The notes under the pieces: generated by a model
Database searches by the model: none
Told to the model about the DNA's origin: nothing
What the model saw: only the letters and a program-made list of their open reading frames with translations
Program-made: the position numbers and the translations under genes
Assembly: GCA_025928435.1 (NCBI GenBank)
Contig: JAICJM010000236.1
Coordinates: forward strand, 1-5,383
Length of the DNA: 5,383 bases
Direction: 5' to 3'
DNA from: Thermoleophilia bacterium
GTDB lineage: Bacteria > Actinomycetota > Thermoleophilia > Gaiellales > JAICJC01
Part shown: positions 1 through 5,303 of the stretch, one piece after another
Position numbering within the stretch: the stretch's first letter is position 1
Layout: each line of letters begins with the position of its first letter

Positions 1-295
1 GCCCCTTCACGGCCGCGGCGGCGGCGATCAACCCGATGGCGCCGATCCATCCCAGAAGGAGCACGGCCGCGGCGGCGACCCGCCCGCCGGCCGCCCGTCC
101 CAGCGGCTCGGCGGCCCCCATCCGGCCCACCGCCTGGCGGGCCGCGTCGTCGGGCGACAGGCCCGTCCGCTCGAGGTGCTCGGCGGACTCGCGCAGGTGA
201 TCCTCGGTCTCGGCCAGCACGCGGTCGCGGTTGGGACGTCCGCGCAGGCTGCGTTCGAGCGTCGCGAGATAGGCGTCGATCGGGTCGTCGGTCAC
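1..295 (-). CDS. HAAS/DUF1700-like membrane protein, C-terminus outside window
   Basis: The 98 visible residues begin at a GTG (295-293) that overlaps the padR stop in a GTGA, so translation is probably coupled. The N-terminal 70 residues are soluble and helical: an opening like DDPIDAYLATLERSLRG, a charged helix with ETEDHLRESAEHLE (about 30-42), then LSPDDAARQAVGRMGAAE (46-63). This order (short helix, acidic ExxDHL helix, 'G-x-S-x-x-x-A' helix ending in xxGxxxxL) is typical of the HAAS / DUF1700 / permease-prefix domains commonly encoded directly after PadR regulators. A hydrophobic stretch at about 73-96, rich in Ala, Leu, Ile and Gly, looks like the first membrane span. The remainder lies beyond position 1, so total length and number of spans are unknown. 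In known systems such domains are thought to sense or relay signals at the membrane in partnership with PadR. That role here is inferred from family and position only. Confidence 0.8.
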   Translation of the reverse strand, partial: MTDDPIDAYLATLERSLRGRPNRDRVLAETEDHLRESAEHLERTGLSPDDAARQAVGRMGAAEPLGRAAGGRVAAAAVLLLGWIGAIGLIAAAAAVKG

Positions 296-615
296 GTGTC
301 CGCCGCCAGCGTGCGCGCGACGTTGCGGGCGAACTGCTCCCACTCGCCGATACGCTCGCCGAGCGCCTGCTCGCCGGCGGGCGTGAGCCGGTAGACCCGT
401 CGCCGGCGGCCGTCGACGACGGTCTCGTCCGAGGTCAGCAGCCCACCGCCCTCGAGCCGGTAGAGGGCGGGGTAGACGGTTCCCTCCGGCAGGTTGAAGG
501 CCCCGTCGCTCTGCTCGGCGAGCCGCTGGATGACGGCGTAGCCGTGCGCCGGCGCGTTGTGCAGCACCGAGAGCACGAGGAGGTCGAGGTGCCCCTTGAG
601 TGCCTCGGATCGCAT
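292..615 (-). CDS. PadR-family transcriptional repressor
   Basis: A 107-residue winged-helix DNA-binding protein. The N-terminal part (MRSEALKGHLDLLVLSVL) leads into the PadR hallmark HGYAVIQRL (about 24-32), the recognition region EGTVYPALYRLEGGGLL (44-60) and the wing with GRRRRVYRLTPAGEQAL (69-85). A short C-terminal helix (86-103) would serve dimerisation. The length matches the short PadR-s2 type, which has one winged-helix domain and a single C-terminal helix. The start ATG (615-613) matches the family N-terminus. No Shine-Dalgarno is visible. A weak -10-like GATAAG (plus-strand 624-629) lies 8 bases ahead of the ATG. The gene overlaps the downstream HAAS-like membrane gene by 4 bases, and a divergent lipoprotein gene starts 64 bp away. 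PadR proteins usually repress their own and neighbouring promoters until a ligand or stress signal releases them. The effector here is unknown. Confidence 0.94.
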   Translation of the reverse strand: MRSEALKGHLDLLVLSVLHNAPAHGYAVIQRLAEQSDGAFNLPEGTVYPALYRLEGGGLLTSDETVVDGRRRRVYRLTPAGEQALGERIGEWEQFARNVARTLAADT

Positions 616-643
616 GGTGGCAGCTTATCGATCCAGACTCAGG

Positions 644-682
644 TTTACAAAGCTATGTATTTCTATGTATACTCGCCTCATG
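644..682 (+). promoter_or_regulatory. Promoter of the lipoprotein gene, probably leaderless
   Basis: The -35-like TTTACA (644-649) and the -10-like TATACT (668-673, 5 of 6 to TATAAT) are separated by 18 bp. Six bases separate the -10 from the ATG at 680, which places the expected transcription start on or next to the A of the start codon. There is no ribosome binding site in that gap, as expected for a leaderless mRNA, which is common in Actinobacteria. The -10 partly overlaps the second copy of the CTATGTAT direct repeat, so a repressor bound there would block RNA polymerase. Confidence 0.65.
653..670. repeat. CTATGTAT direct repeat, candidate PadR operator
   Basis: The octamer CTATGTAT occurs at 653-660 and 663-670, giving a period of exactly 10 bp, so both copies face the same side of the helix. 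TACA at 646-649 and TGTA at 656-659 also form a short dyad (TACA-N6-TGTA). The region is strikingly AT-rich in a GC-rich window. It lies between padR and the divergent lipoprotein gene and overlaps the lipoprotein -10. Known PadR operators contain ATGT/ACAT elements, and both copies here carry ATGT. That PadR binds here is inference. Confidence 0.5.
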
Positions 683-1615
683 AGACGCCCACTGATCATC
701 TCGATCGTCCTGCTGGCTGCCGGCGCGGGATGCGGCCACCAGGCGGGTGCCGCAGCGGCAGAGCGGTCGTCCGTGCCGCCCGCCATCCATGCGTGGGAGC
801 GCGAGGTCGACCATCTGCACGACCTGATCGGCGGGTCGCCGCGTGAGCGGGCAGCGGGCGAGCTCGTGTCGTTCCATCGCCAGCACGATCCCGTGACCGC
901 GTGCATGCGCGCGCACGGCATCGACTACACGCCCCCGGCCTGGGCCGACGAGTGGCGGCTGCGGGACTCGCGCGGGATCGGCACCGGTTCGAGCCTGTTC
1001 CTCGAGCCCATCGACGATCCCGACCTGCTCGTGCGGGTGGAGCGAGGGGAGGCGCTGGCGCAGCGCGCGACCGGTGCAGGCGAGCGGAACGCCGACCACG
1101 CCTACGACTCGCTCGGCCCCGCTGTCAAGGCCCACTGGGACGCCGCGATCAAGCGCTGCAACCACGACGCGGACGAGAGCCCCGAGGGCTGGCATCCGGC
1201 CGCCGGGTACCAGTCGCTCCTGAACGCGTTCGACCGGCTGCTCGCCCGCGGCGACGAGGCCGCAGCGCCGCGTGCCCACGGCTACGCGCGCTGTATGCGG
1301 GCGGCCGGCGTCGACGCCGACAACGCCTCGGTGCTGCCCGACGCGCTCATCCCGAACTTCCCGCCGGAGCAGGTCCCTCCGAAGGGCCCGGGCGGGCCGC
1401 AGTTCCAGAAGTGGGTGGCGCGGGTGCACCACGCGATGGCGGCGGACTCGCGCTGCCGCAGGACGGCGTTCCTGGCCGGCTGGCGGGCGCTGGGGCCGCA
1501 TATCCGCCCGTGGGAGCACGTCCACGCGACGGCGATCGCCGCGCTGCACCGGCGCTGGGAGGCGATGGTGGCGAAGGCCGAGGGCGAGTCGGGCTGGGAC
1601 TGGCCCGCGCGCTAG
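680..1615 (+). CDS. Secreted lipoprotein with duplicated CMR-A-x-G motif, unknown function
   Basis: From the ATG at 680 the protein has 311 residues. It begins with a lipoprotein signal peptide: MRRP, a hydrophobic run at 5-17, then AAGAGC with Cys18 as the likely lipidated residue. It should therefore be anchored on the outer face of the membrane. The mature part holds two similar modules: TACMRAHGID (Cys75) followed by KRC (Cys160), and ARCMRAAGVD (Cys205) followed by SRC (Cys259). The CMR-x-(N/H/A)-G-(V/I) motif recurs in many actinobacterial lipoproteins of unknown function. Four cysteines could form two disulfides, one per module. In-frame ATGs at 557 and 665 would destroy the N-terminal signal peptide or add a short charged tail, and the promoter favours 680. 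The gene diverges from padR. Its stop codon TAG is shared, as CTAG, with the converging GFA gene. I do not recognise a biochemical function. Confidence 0.85.
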   Translation: MRRPLIISIVLLAAGAGCGHQAGAAAAERSSVPPAIHAWEREVDHLHDLIGGSPRERAAGELVSFHRQHDPVTACMRAHGIDYTPPAWADEWRLRDSRGIGTGSSLFLEPIDDPDLLVRVERGEALAQRATGAGERNADHAYDSLGPAVKAHWDAAIKRCNHDADESPEGWHPAAGYQSLLNAFDRLLARGDEAAAPRAHGYARCMRAAGVDADNASVLPDALIPNFPPEQVPPKGPGGPQFQKWVARVHHAMAADSRCRRTAFLAGWRALGPHIRPWEHVHATAIAALHRRWEAMVAKAEGESGWDWPAR

Positions 1616-2085
1616 TGCGGGCGGCCATCGAGCGCCGCCATGCGCGCGCGGCTCTCGGCGCTCCAGACGACCTCCCGATCGTAGTAGACGTCGTACGCCG
1701 GAACCGAGTCGGGCAGCGCGATCCAGGCGCGCTTCGACCGGGCGAAGATGTGGACGTCCGGCGCCACCCGTGACGGGTCGTCCAGGGTTCCCGCCCGCAC
1801 GAACCGGACATCGGGACGGCTGTACTCGCTGTAGACGGCGACCTGGCAGGCCGGGCAGCGGAAGATCGCCTGGGTGCTTCCGTCGTCGCGCGGTGCGTCG
1901 ACACGTTGCGGCTCGCCGGTGAGGATCTCGACCCGGTCGGCCTCGATCAGGATGTTGATCGCAAACGCGCTTCCCGACTGGCGCTGGCAGTTGAGGCAGT
2001 GGCAGCAGTGGGTGATCAGCGGGTCGGCTGTGAGCCGGTAGCGGACCTCGCCGCACGAGCAGCCGCCCTCGAGCCCGGCGCTCAT
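1612..2085 (-). CDS. GFA/CENP-V family zinc-binding protein
   Basis: A 157-residue protein of the family named after glutathione-dependent formaldehyde-activating enzyme (Gfa). The zinc ligands are all visible: GGCSCGEVRY gives Cys9 and Cys11, CCHCLNCQRQSGS gives Cys28, Cys30 and Cys33, and FRCPAC gives Cys77 and Cys80. These seven cysteines are the usual set for one structural and one second zinc site. Length and order match full-length family members. Most members have no proven Gfa activity, so a general 'GFA family protein' label is safer than an enzyme name. The ATG (2085-2083) overlaps the upstream methyltransferase stop as ATGA, which points to translational coupling and fixes the start. 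It is the last gene of the GNAT-methyltransferase-GFA operon and ends on the same CTAG as the converging lipoprotein gene. It is probably cytoplasmic. Confidence 0.93.
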   Translation of the reverse strand: MSAGLEGGCSCGEVRYRLTADPLITHCCHCLNCQRQSGSAFAINILIEADRVEILTGEPQRVDAPRDDGSTQAIFRCPACQVAVYSEYSRPDVRFVRAGTLDDPSRVAPDVHIFARSKRAWIALPDSVPAYDVYYDREVVWSAESRARMAALDGRPH

Positions 2086-2927
2086 GGCTTCGTCCCGACG
2101 ATGCAGCGGGCCATGCCCGGAACGCGCACCTCGCCGCCGTCCTCGTAGGCGCCGACCTCGGCGATGACGGCGTTTGCGATCCGCTCCCGCGCCGCGTCGT
2201 CGACCTGCCCGAGCGCCGCGACCGCGAGCGAGACGTGCTCGCTGATCATCTCCCAGTACTCGGCGGGCGAGCTCGTCACGAGCGTGACGGCGACGTCCCA
2301 CTCGGCGACGTCGCGCAGCCCCGCCGCCTCGTACAGGGCGCTGACGTGCCCCGGATCTGCGCACCGGTACATGTTCGGCCCGTCCGGGTCGGGTGGCGGC
2401 AGCGCCGCCTCCTTCCCGATCGCCCCCATGGCGATGGCCGTCCACGGGTTCTCCGTGGGGTTGATCCACACCGACGAGGCGAGCCGTCCGCCGGCCCTCA
2501 GCACGCGCGCGAACTGCGCGGTCGCCCCGGCGAGATCGGGGAAGAACATGTACCCGAACCGCACCGAGACGCTGTCGAACGTCCCGTCGGCGAACGGCAG
2601 GTCGTCGGCGCTGCACACCGCCGTCTCGAAGTTTGTGATCCCCTGCGCGCCTGCCCTGCGTGCTGCGACGCCGAGCATCTCGGGCGCCAGGTCGGTCAGG
2701 ACGACGTGCCCCCTCGGCGCGAGCCGGGCGACCGTGAGCCCCGGCTCACCGGTGCCCGCGGCGATGTCGAGGTGCCGCTGGTCGGCGGCGATGCCGAGAC
2801 GCTCGATCATCGCCGCGCTGACCGGAGCCATCTGATCCATGATGATCGCGTCCCACTTCTCCCAGCCCTCGGACAGCCGCGCCCACGCCGCCCGTTGCCC
2901 ATCCCGGATCTCCTCGCCGCTGCGCAC
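2082..2927 (-). CDS. Class I SAM-dependent methyltransferase
   Basis: A 281-residue protein when started at the GTG at 2927-2925. An N-terminal cap (IRDGQRAAWARLSEGWEKWD, about 7-26, then MAPVSAAMIERLGI) leads into the Rossmann fold. Motif I is HLDIAAGTGEPGLTVA (52-67), the acidic residue after strand 2 is in VVLTDLAPEML (75-85), the adenine-side motif is CSADDLPFADGTFDSV (105-120), and RVLRAGGRLASSVW (141-154) is the post-motif strand. This resembles UbiE/Methyltransf_11-type enzymes. The substrate cannot be read from the sequence; a small hydrophobic or quinone-like molecule is one option. The open frame extends upstream to 3101, but those 58 residues are Arg-rich and antiparallel-frame-like, and lie inside the GNAT gene, so the GTG is preferred. 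It starts 5 bp after the GNAT stop and overlaps the GFA gene by 4 bases. Confidence 0.92.
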   Translation of the reverse strand: MRSGEEIRDGQRAAWARLSEGWEKWDAIIMDQMAPVSAAMIERLGIAADQRHLDIAAGTGEPGLTVARLAPRGHVVLTDLAPEMLGVAARRAGAQGITNFETAVCSADDLPFADGTFDSVSVRFGYMFFPDLAGATAQFARVLRAGGRLASSVWINPTENPWTAIAMGAIGKEAALPPPDPDGPNMYRCADPGHVSALYEAAGLRDVAEWDVAVTLVTSSPAEYWEMISEHVSLAVAALGQVDDAARERIANAVIAEVGAYEDGGEVRVPGMARCIVGTKP

Positions 2928-2932
2928 CGGCG

Positions 2933-3382
2933 CTACCGCTCGGCGTAGTCGATCCGGCGGAACGGCCAGTCGCGGGCCAGCCAGTCGCCGACCGCGCGAT
3001 ACAGCGGCTCGTCCAGCTCGGCGTGGTCGGCGCGCACCCACGACTCGACGTGCGTGCCGCCGGGCTCGGGGTCGGACGTGATCGGGTAGATGTAGACGCA
3101 CCCGATCACGTCATCGTCGTCGTCGAGCACGGTGTAGGTGAACCCGGTGCGGCCCTGGAAGTCGCGCTGGTGGCGGAGCAGGTCGTCGCGGTTCTCGTCG
3201 ATCGTCATCTCGCGCGGCCAGCTGCGGCCGGCAAAGCCGGGCGTGGCCCGGATGTGCTGCATCGACGACGTCCAGGCCGCGTAGTCGGCCTCGTTGTGCT
3301 GGGGGCCGAGCGGCTCCAGCCGGAACCGCGGCGTGGTCAGGCGGGCGGGCGGGTCGAAGTCGTCGGGAACGAAGTCGCTCAT
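2933..3382 (-). CDS. GNAT-like N-acetyltransferase
   Basis: A 149-residue protein matching the layout of a small group of GNAT-like proteins: FVPDDFDPPARL near the start, the strand FRLEPLGPQHN (20-30), DYAAWTSSMQHIRATPGF (33-50), WPREMTIDENRDDLLRH (55-71), then the core strands GFTYTVLD (80-87) and DVIGCVYIYP (91-100) and VESWVRADH (112-120). The C-terminus is a helix (LDEPLYRAVGDWL) and WPF. The classic acetyl-CoA loop Q/R-x-x-G-x-G/A is not evident after SWVR; HAELDEPLY stands there, so catalytic activity should not be assumed. The acidic run LDDDDD (86-91) sits in a loop. The start ATG (3382-3380) has no Shine-Dalgarno. It is the first gene of a three-gene operon with the methyltransferase and the GFA protein. 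The acceptor substrate is unknown. Confidence 0.87.
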   Translation of the reverse strand: MSDFVPDDFDPPARLTTPRFRLEPLGPQHNEADYAAWTSSMQHIRATPGFAGRSWPREMTIDENRDDLLRHQRDFQGRTGFTYTVLDDDDDVIGCVYIYPITSDPEPGGTHVESWVRADHAELDEPLYRAVGDWLARDWPFRRIDYAER

Positions 3383-3391
3383 GGCCCGGCC

Positions 3392-3397
3392 AGCCTA
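3392..3397 (-). promoter_or_regulatory. Possible -10 of the GNAT-methyltransferase-GFA operon
   Basis: Read on the minus strand, TAGGCT (a TANNNT match) ends 9 bases before the GNAT ATG. It would give a transcript with almost no leader. No convincing -35 lies 16-18 bp upstream, so this is a weak call. The rest of the 66-bp intergenic region (3383-3448) is mostly occupied by the promoter of the divergent zinc-knuckle gene. Confidence 0.3.
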
Positions 3398-3411
3398 CCA
3401 GTGAGCACAAC

Positions 3412-3440
3412 TCGACTTGGGCGGCGGTAAACGGTAAAGT
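3412..3440 (+). promoter_or_regulatory. Promoter of the small zinc-knuckle gene, probably leaderless
   Basis: TCGACT (3412-3417, 4 of 6 to TTGACA) and TAAAGT (3435-3440, 4 of 6 to TATAAT, with the TANNNT pattern) are separated by 17 bp. Eight bases separate the -10 from the ATG at 3449, so the transcription start is expected at the start codon or one or two bases before it. No Shine-Dalgarno is present. The layout repeats that of the lipoprotein promoter at 644-682. Confidence 0.45.
3426..3439. repeat. Tandem GGTAAAC/GGTAAAG heptamer in promoter
   Basis: GGTAAAC (3426-3432) is followed directly by GGTAAAG (3433-3439), two copies of a heptamer differing at the last base. The pair covers the spacer and -10 of the promoter for the small downstream gene. 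It is flanked by the 6-bp inverted repeat GCGGCG (3421-3426) and CGCCGC (3442-3447). It may be an operator, or the repeat may be incidental. Confidence 0.4.
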
Positions 3441-3448
3441 TCGCCGCG

Positions 3449-3613
3449 ATGCCGACCCTGATCCGCGACGAGGAGTACGTGCCGATGATCGTCGTCGATC
3501 CCAAGGTCAAGGTGCTGCTGATCTGCCCGGTGTGCGGCGCGGCCGTGAGCCGGTCGGCCCGCGCCACCCACACCGCGTGGCATGCGCGGCTCGACGGCCG
3601 CGACGAGGCCTGA
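3449..3613 (+). CDS. Small C2H2-type zinc-knuckle protein
   Basis: A 54-residue protein, starting MPTLIRDEEY and ending DGRDEA at the TGA (3611-3613). A hydrophobic strand with VKVLLI (20-25) leads into CPVCGAAV (Cys26, Cys29) and, after 11 residues, HTAWH (His41, His45). The C-x2-C-x11-H-x3-H spacing can bind one zinc ion. Similar short proteins of the form CPVCGA...HxxWH occur in actinobacteria and their phages, mostly without a known function. Evidence for coding is the intact motif, the GC-rich third positions, a promoter immediately upstream and the lack of any better gene in this stretch. There is no ribosome binding site, consistent with leaderless translation. It lies between the divergent GNAT operon and the propeller gene, whose promoter starts 8 bp after this stop. 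DNA or RNA binding, or a protein contact, are possible roles. Confidence 0.75.
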   Translation: MPTLIRDEEYVPMIVVDPKVKVLLICPVCGAAVSRSARATHTAWHARLDGRDEA

Positions 3614-3630
3614 GGCGGCGTTGTCCTCAG
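3610..3630 (+). other. Stem-loop at the end of the zinc-knuckle gene
   Basis: CTGAGG (3610-3615) and CCTCAG (3625-3630) form a perfect 6-bp inverted repeat around a 9-base loop. The left arm covers the stop codon and the right arm covers the end of the -35 of the next promoter. No run of T follows, so a standard intrinsic terminator is unlikely. It may act as a weak terminator, protect the short mRNA, or serve as an operator for the propeller promoter. Confidence 0.35.
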
Positions 3631-3649
3631 TCAACCGCGGCAGTATCAT
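3621..3649 (+). promoter_or_regulatory. Promoter of the beta-propeller gene
   Basis: TTGTCC (3621-3626, 4 of 6 to TTGACA) and TATCAT (3644-3649, 5 of 6 to TATAAT) are separated by the ideal 17 bp. The expected transcription start is near 3656, leaving a leader of about 17 bases that contains the ribosome binding site. It is the best-matching promoter in the window. Confidence 0.65.
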
Positions 3650-3661
3650 CGTCGTAGGCCC

Positions 3662-3666
3662 AGGAG
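3662..3666 (+). promoter_or_regulatory. Ribosome binding site of the propeller gene
   Basis: AGGAG lies 7 bases before the ATG at 3674. It decides this start against in-frame alternatives such as the GTG at 3701, which has no such sequence before it. It is the only strong Shine-Dalgarno seen ahead of any gene in the window. Confidence 0.8.
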
Positions 3667-3673
3667 ACGACGG

Positions 3674-5293
3674 ATGCCGCCACGGAGACATGTCAGTCTG
3701 GTGAGGAGCCCGGCCCGGCCGGCCGCCGGCCGGATCGCCCGAGGGGGCGCCGCCGTGGTTGCCGCGGCGGGGATGGTGCTCGGCTTCTCGGCGTGGCCTG
3801 CGGCATCGGGCGCGCAGGCCACCGTGGCCCGCCACGCGCGGCCGGGAGGCCGGAGGGCCGGGGTCGAGTGGGCGGGTTTCGCCGGCAACGCGCGGCACAC
3901 GGCAGTGGCCCGGAGGCGCCCTCAGCCGTTCCGCCGGATCCGCTGGAGGGCGAAGGTCGATCTGGCTCCGGACGGGAATCCGATTCACTACGGCTCCCCG
4001 ATGATCACCAGGGCGAACACGGTGCTGGTCCCGACCCGGATCGGCGCCAGGGCCGGGTTCCGGGTGATCGCGTACGCCGGGAGAAGCGGCGCCCGGCGCT
4101 GGTCGCTGAGCACCGATTACCGGACGCCTTCGTTCGCCAACGGCCTCTTCGCCTGGATCCCTCCGCTGCCCGCCGTGCTGACGCCTCGCACGGCCCTGGC
4201 GGTCGCCGGCGCGGGGGGGACGGTCATCGTTCGCCGGCACGCCAATCTGGCGACCGGTTCGGTGCGGCGGCTGGCGTTCTACGGCACCGCGCAGTGGCGG
4301 GCCCACGAGGCGGCCTACGACAAGGCCGTGCACATCACCACACCGCTGACCGCCGGACGTGACGGCTCGGTGTACTTCGGGTTCACCGTGAGCGGCCCGA
4401 CACCCGCCCATCTCTCGAGCGGAATCGCGCGGATCGATGCCCACGGTCACGCGACCTGGATCAGCGCCGCCGCGGCCGCCGGCAGCCCGGCCATCAACGG
4501 CGTGGCCCTGAACTGCGCCCCGGCCCTGTCGCCGTCCGGCAGGACCGTCTACATCACCGTCACCAACCCCTCCCGCGGCATCCTGGTCGGACTCGACGCG
4601 GCCACGCTCGAGCCCCGGTTCCACGTCCTGCTGAAAGACCCGGTCAGCGGCGCCCCCGCCTTCATCTCGACCAGCTCGTCCGCCTCGCCGACGGTCGGGC
4701 CCGACGGGGACGTGTACTACGGCGTCCTCGAGAATCCGTTTCCCAGCCACGACGACCGCGGTTGGCTGCTGCACTACAACGCCACCCTGAGCCGGACCAA
4801 GACGCCCGGCTCCTTCGGCTGGGACAATACGGTCTCCGTGATGCCCGCCCGCGCCGTGCCCGGCTACCACGGCACTTCGTCGTACCTGCTGGTCTCCAAG
4901 TACAACAACTATCTCGGCATCGGGCAGCACGGAAACGGGCACAACCGGGTCGCCCTGCTCGACCCCCGGGCAAGCCAGAAGGACCCCTTCGCCGACACCC
5001 GGGTCATGAGGTCCGTCCACACCGTGCTGTCGCCCATGCACGAGCCCGGCACACCCGCCGGAGCACGCTACGAGTGGTGCATCAACTCCGCCGCGGTCGA
5101 CCCCGCCGACCACTCGGTGATCGTCAACAGCGAGGATGGAACCCTCTACCGCTGGGATCTGGCCCGCAACACGCTTGCCGAGAAGATCCACCTCAACCGC
5201 CCGCGCGCCGAGGCCTACACGCCCACCCTCGTCGGCCCCGACGGCACCGTCTACGCCATCAACGACGCCACCCTCTACGCGGTCGGACGCTAG
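3674..5293 (+). CDS. Exported PQQ/WD-like beta-propeller protein
   Basis: A 539-residue protein with an Arg-rich N-terminus, a hydrophobic stretch at about 24-40 and a likely signal peptidase site after SGAQA (Ala49), so it is probably secreted. The mature part opens with WAGFAGNARHTA (66-77), as many quinoprotein-like propellers do. It then repeats a strand-turn motif of the type (P)DG-x-VY: GRDGSVYFGF (228-237), PSGRTVYITV (287-296), GPDGDVYYGV (342-351), SEDGTLYRWD (486-495) and GPDGTVYAIN (521-530). Such motifs mark the blades of PQQ/WD-like beta-propellers. The conserved-looking blocks GWLLHYN (363-369), FGWDNTVSVMPA (381-392), SKYNNYLGIG (408-417) and YEWCINSAAVDP (466-477) suggest a real family rather than a loose repeat. 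Cys281 and Cys469 could pair. No PQQ ligands or catalytic residues can be assigned, so binding or scaffold roles are as likely as an enzyme. It is a single-gene unit. Confidence 0.85.
   Translation: MPPRRHVSLVRSPARPAAGRIARGGAAVVAAAGMVLGFSAWPAASGAQATVARHARPGGRRAGVEWAGFAGNARHTAVARRRPQPFRRIRWRAKVDLAPDGNPIHYGSPMITRANTVLVPTRIGARAGFRVIAYAGRSGARRWSLSTDYRTPSFANGLFAWIPPLPAVLTPRTALAVAGAGGTVIVRRHANLATGSVRRLAFYGTAQWRAHEAAYDKAVHITTPLTAGRDGSVYFGFTVSGPTPAHLSSGIARIDAHGHATWISAAAAAGSPAINGVALNCAPALSPSGRTVYITVTNPSRGILVGLDAATLEPRFHVLLKDPVSGAPAFISTSSSASPTVGPDGDVYYGVLENPFPSHDDRGWLLHYNATLSRTKTPGSFGWDNTVSVMPARAVPGYHGTSSYLLVSKYNNYLGIGQHGNGHNRVALLDPRASQKDPFADTRVMRSVHTVLSPMHEPGTPAGARYEWCINSAAVDPADHSVIVNSEDGTLYRWDLARNTLAEKIHLNRPRAEAYTPTLVGPDGTVYAINDATLYAVGR
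3715..3733 (+). repeat. Strong hairpin early in the propeller gene
   Basis: CCGGCCGG (3715-3722) is followed by a 3-base loop CCG and an identical, self-complementary CCGGCCGG (3726-3733), giving an all-GC 8-bp stem. It begins 41 bases after the start codon and encodes part of the signal peptide's n-region (ARPAAGR). It could slow early translation, but GC-rich coding sequence can create such stems by chance. Confidence 0.6.
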
Positions 5294-5303
5294 GGGCCCG
5301 GGC

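Noticed and set aside
557..679. Upstream extension of the lipoprotein gene to the ATG at 557 or 665
   Set aside because: The extension runs over padR and the promoter and would bury the lipoprotein signal peptide. The promoter's predicted start favours the ATG at 680.
653..2056. 467-codon open frame on the minus strand opposite the lipoprotein and in another frame of the GFA gene
   Set aside because: The product is Arg/Pro/Gly-rich and overlaps two supported genes; no motif is visible.
2928..3101. Upstream extension of the methyltransferase to the ATG at 3101
   Set aside because: The extra 58 residues are Arg-rich and lie inside the GNAT gene in another frame. The GTG at 2927 starts just ahead of the family's usual N-terminus.
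3395..5191. 598-codon open frame on the minus strand opposite the propeller gene
   Set aside because: It is rich in Gly, Arg, Val and Pro with no recognisable domain, and lies antisense to a gene with a signal peptide, repeated blade motifs, promoter and ribosome binding site. Long antisense frames are common in GC-rich DNA.
5294..5303. GGGCCCGGGC between the two convergent genes as a terminator
   Set aside because: Only 10 bp, with no proper stem-loop length and no T tract on either strand.
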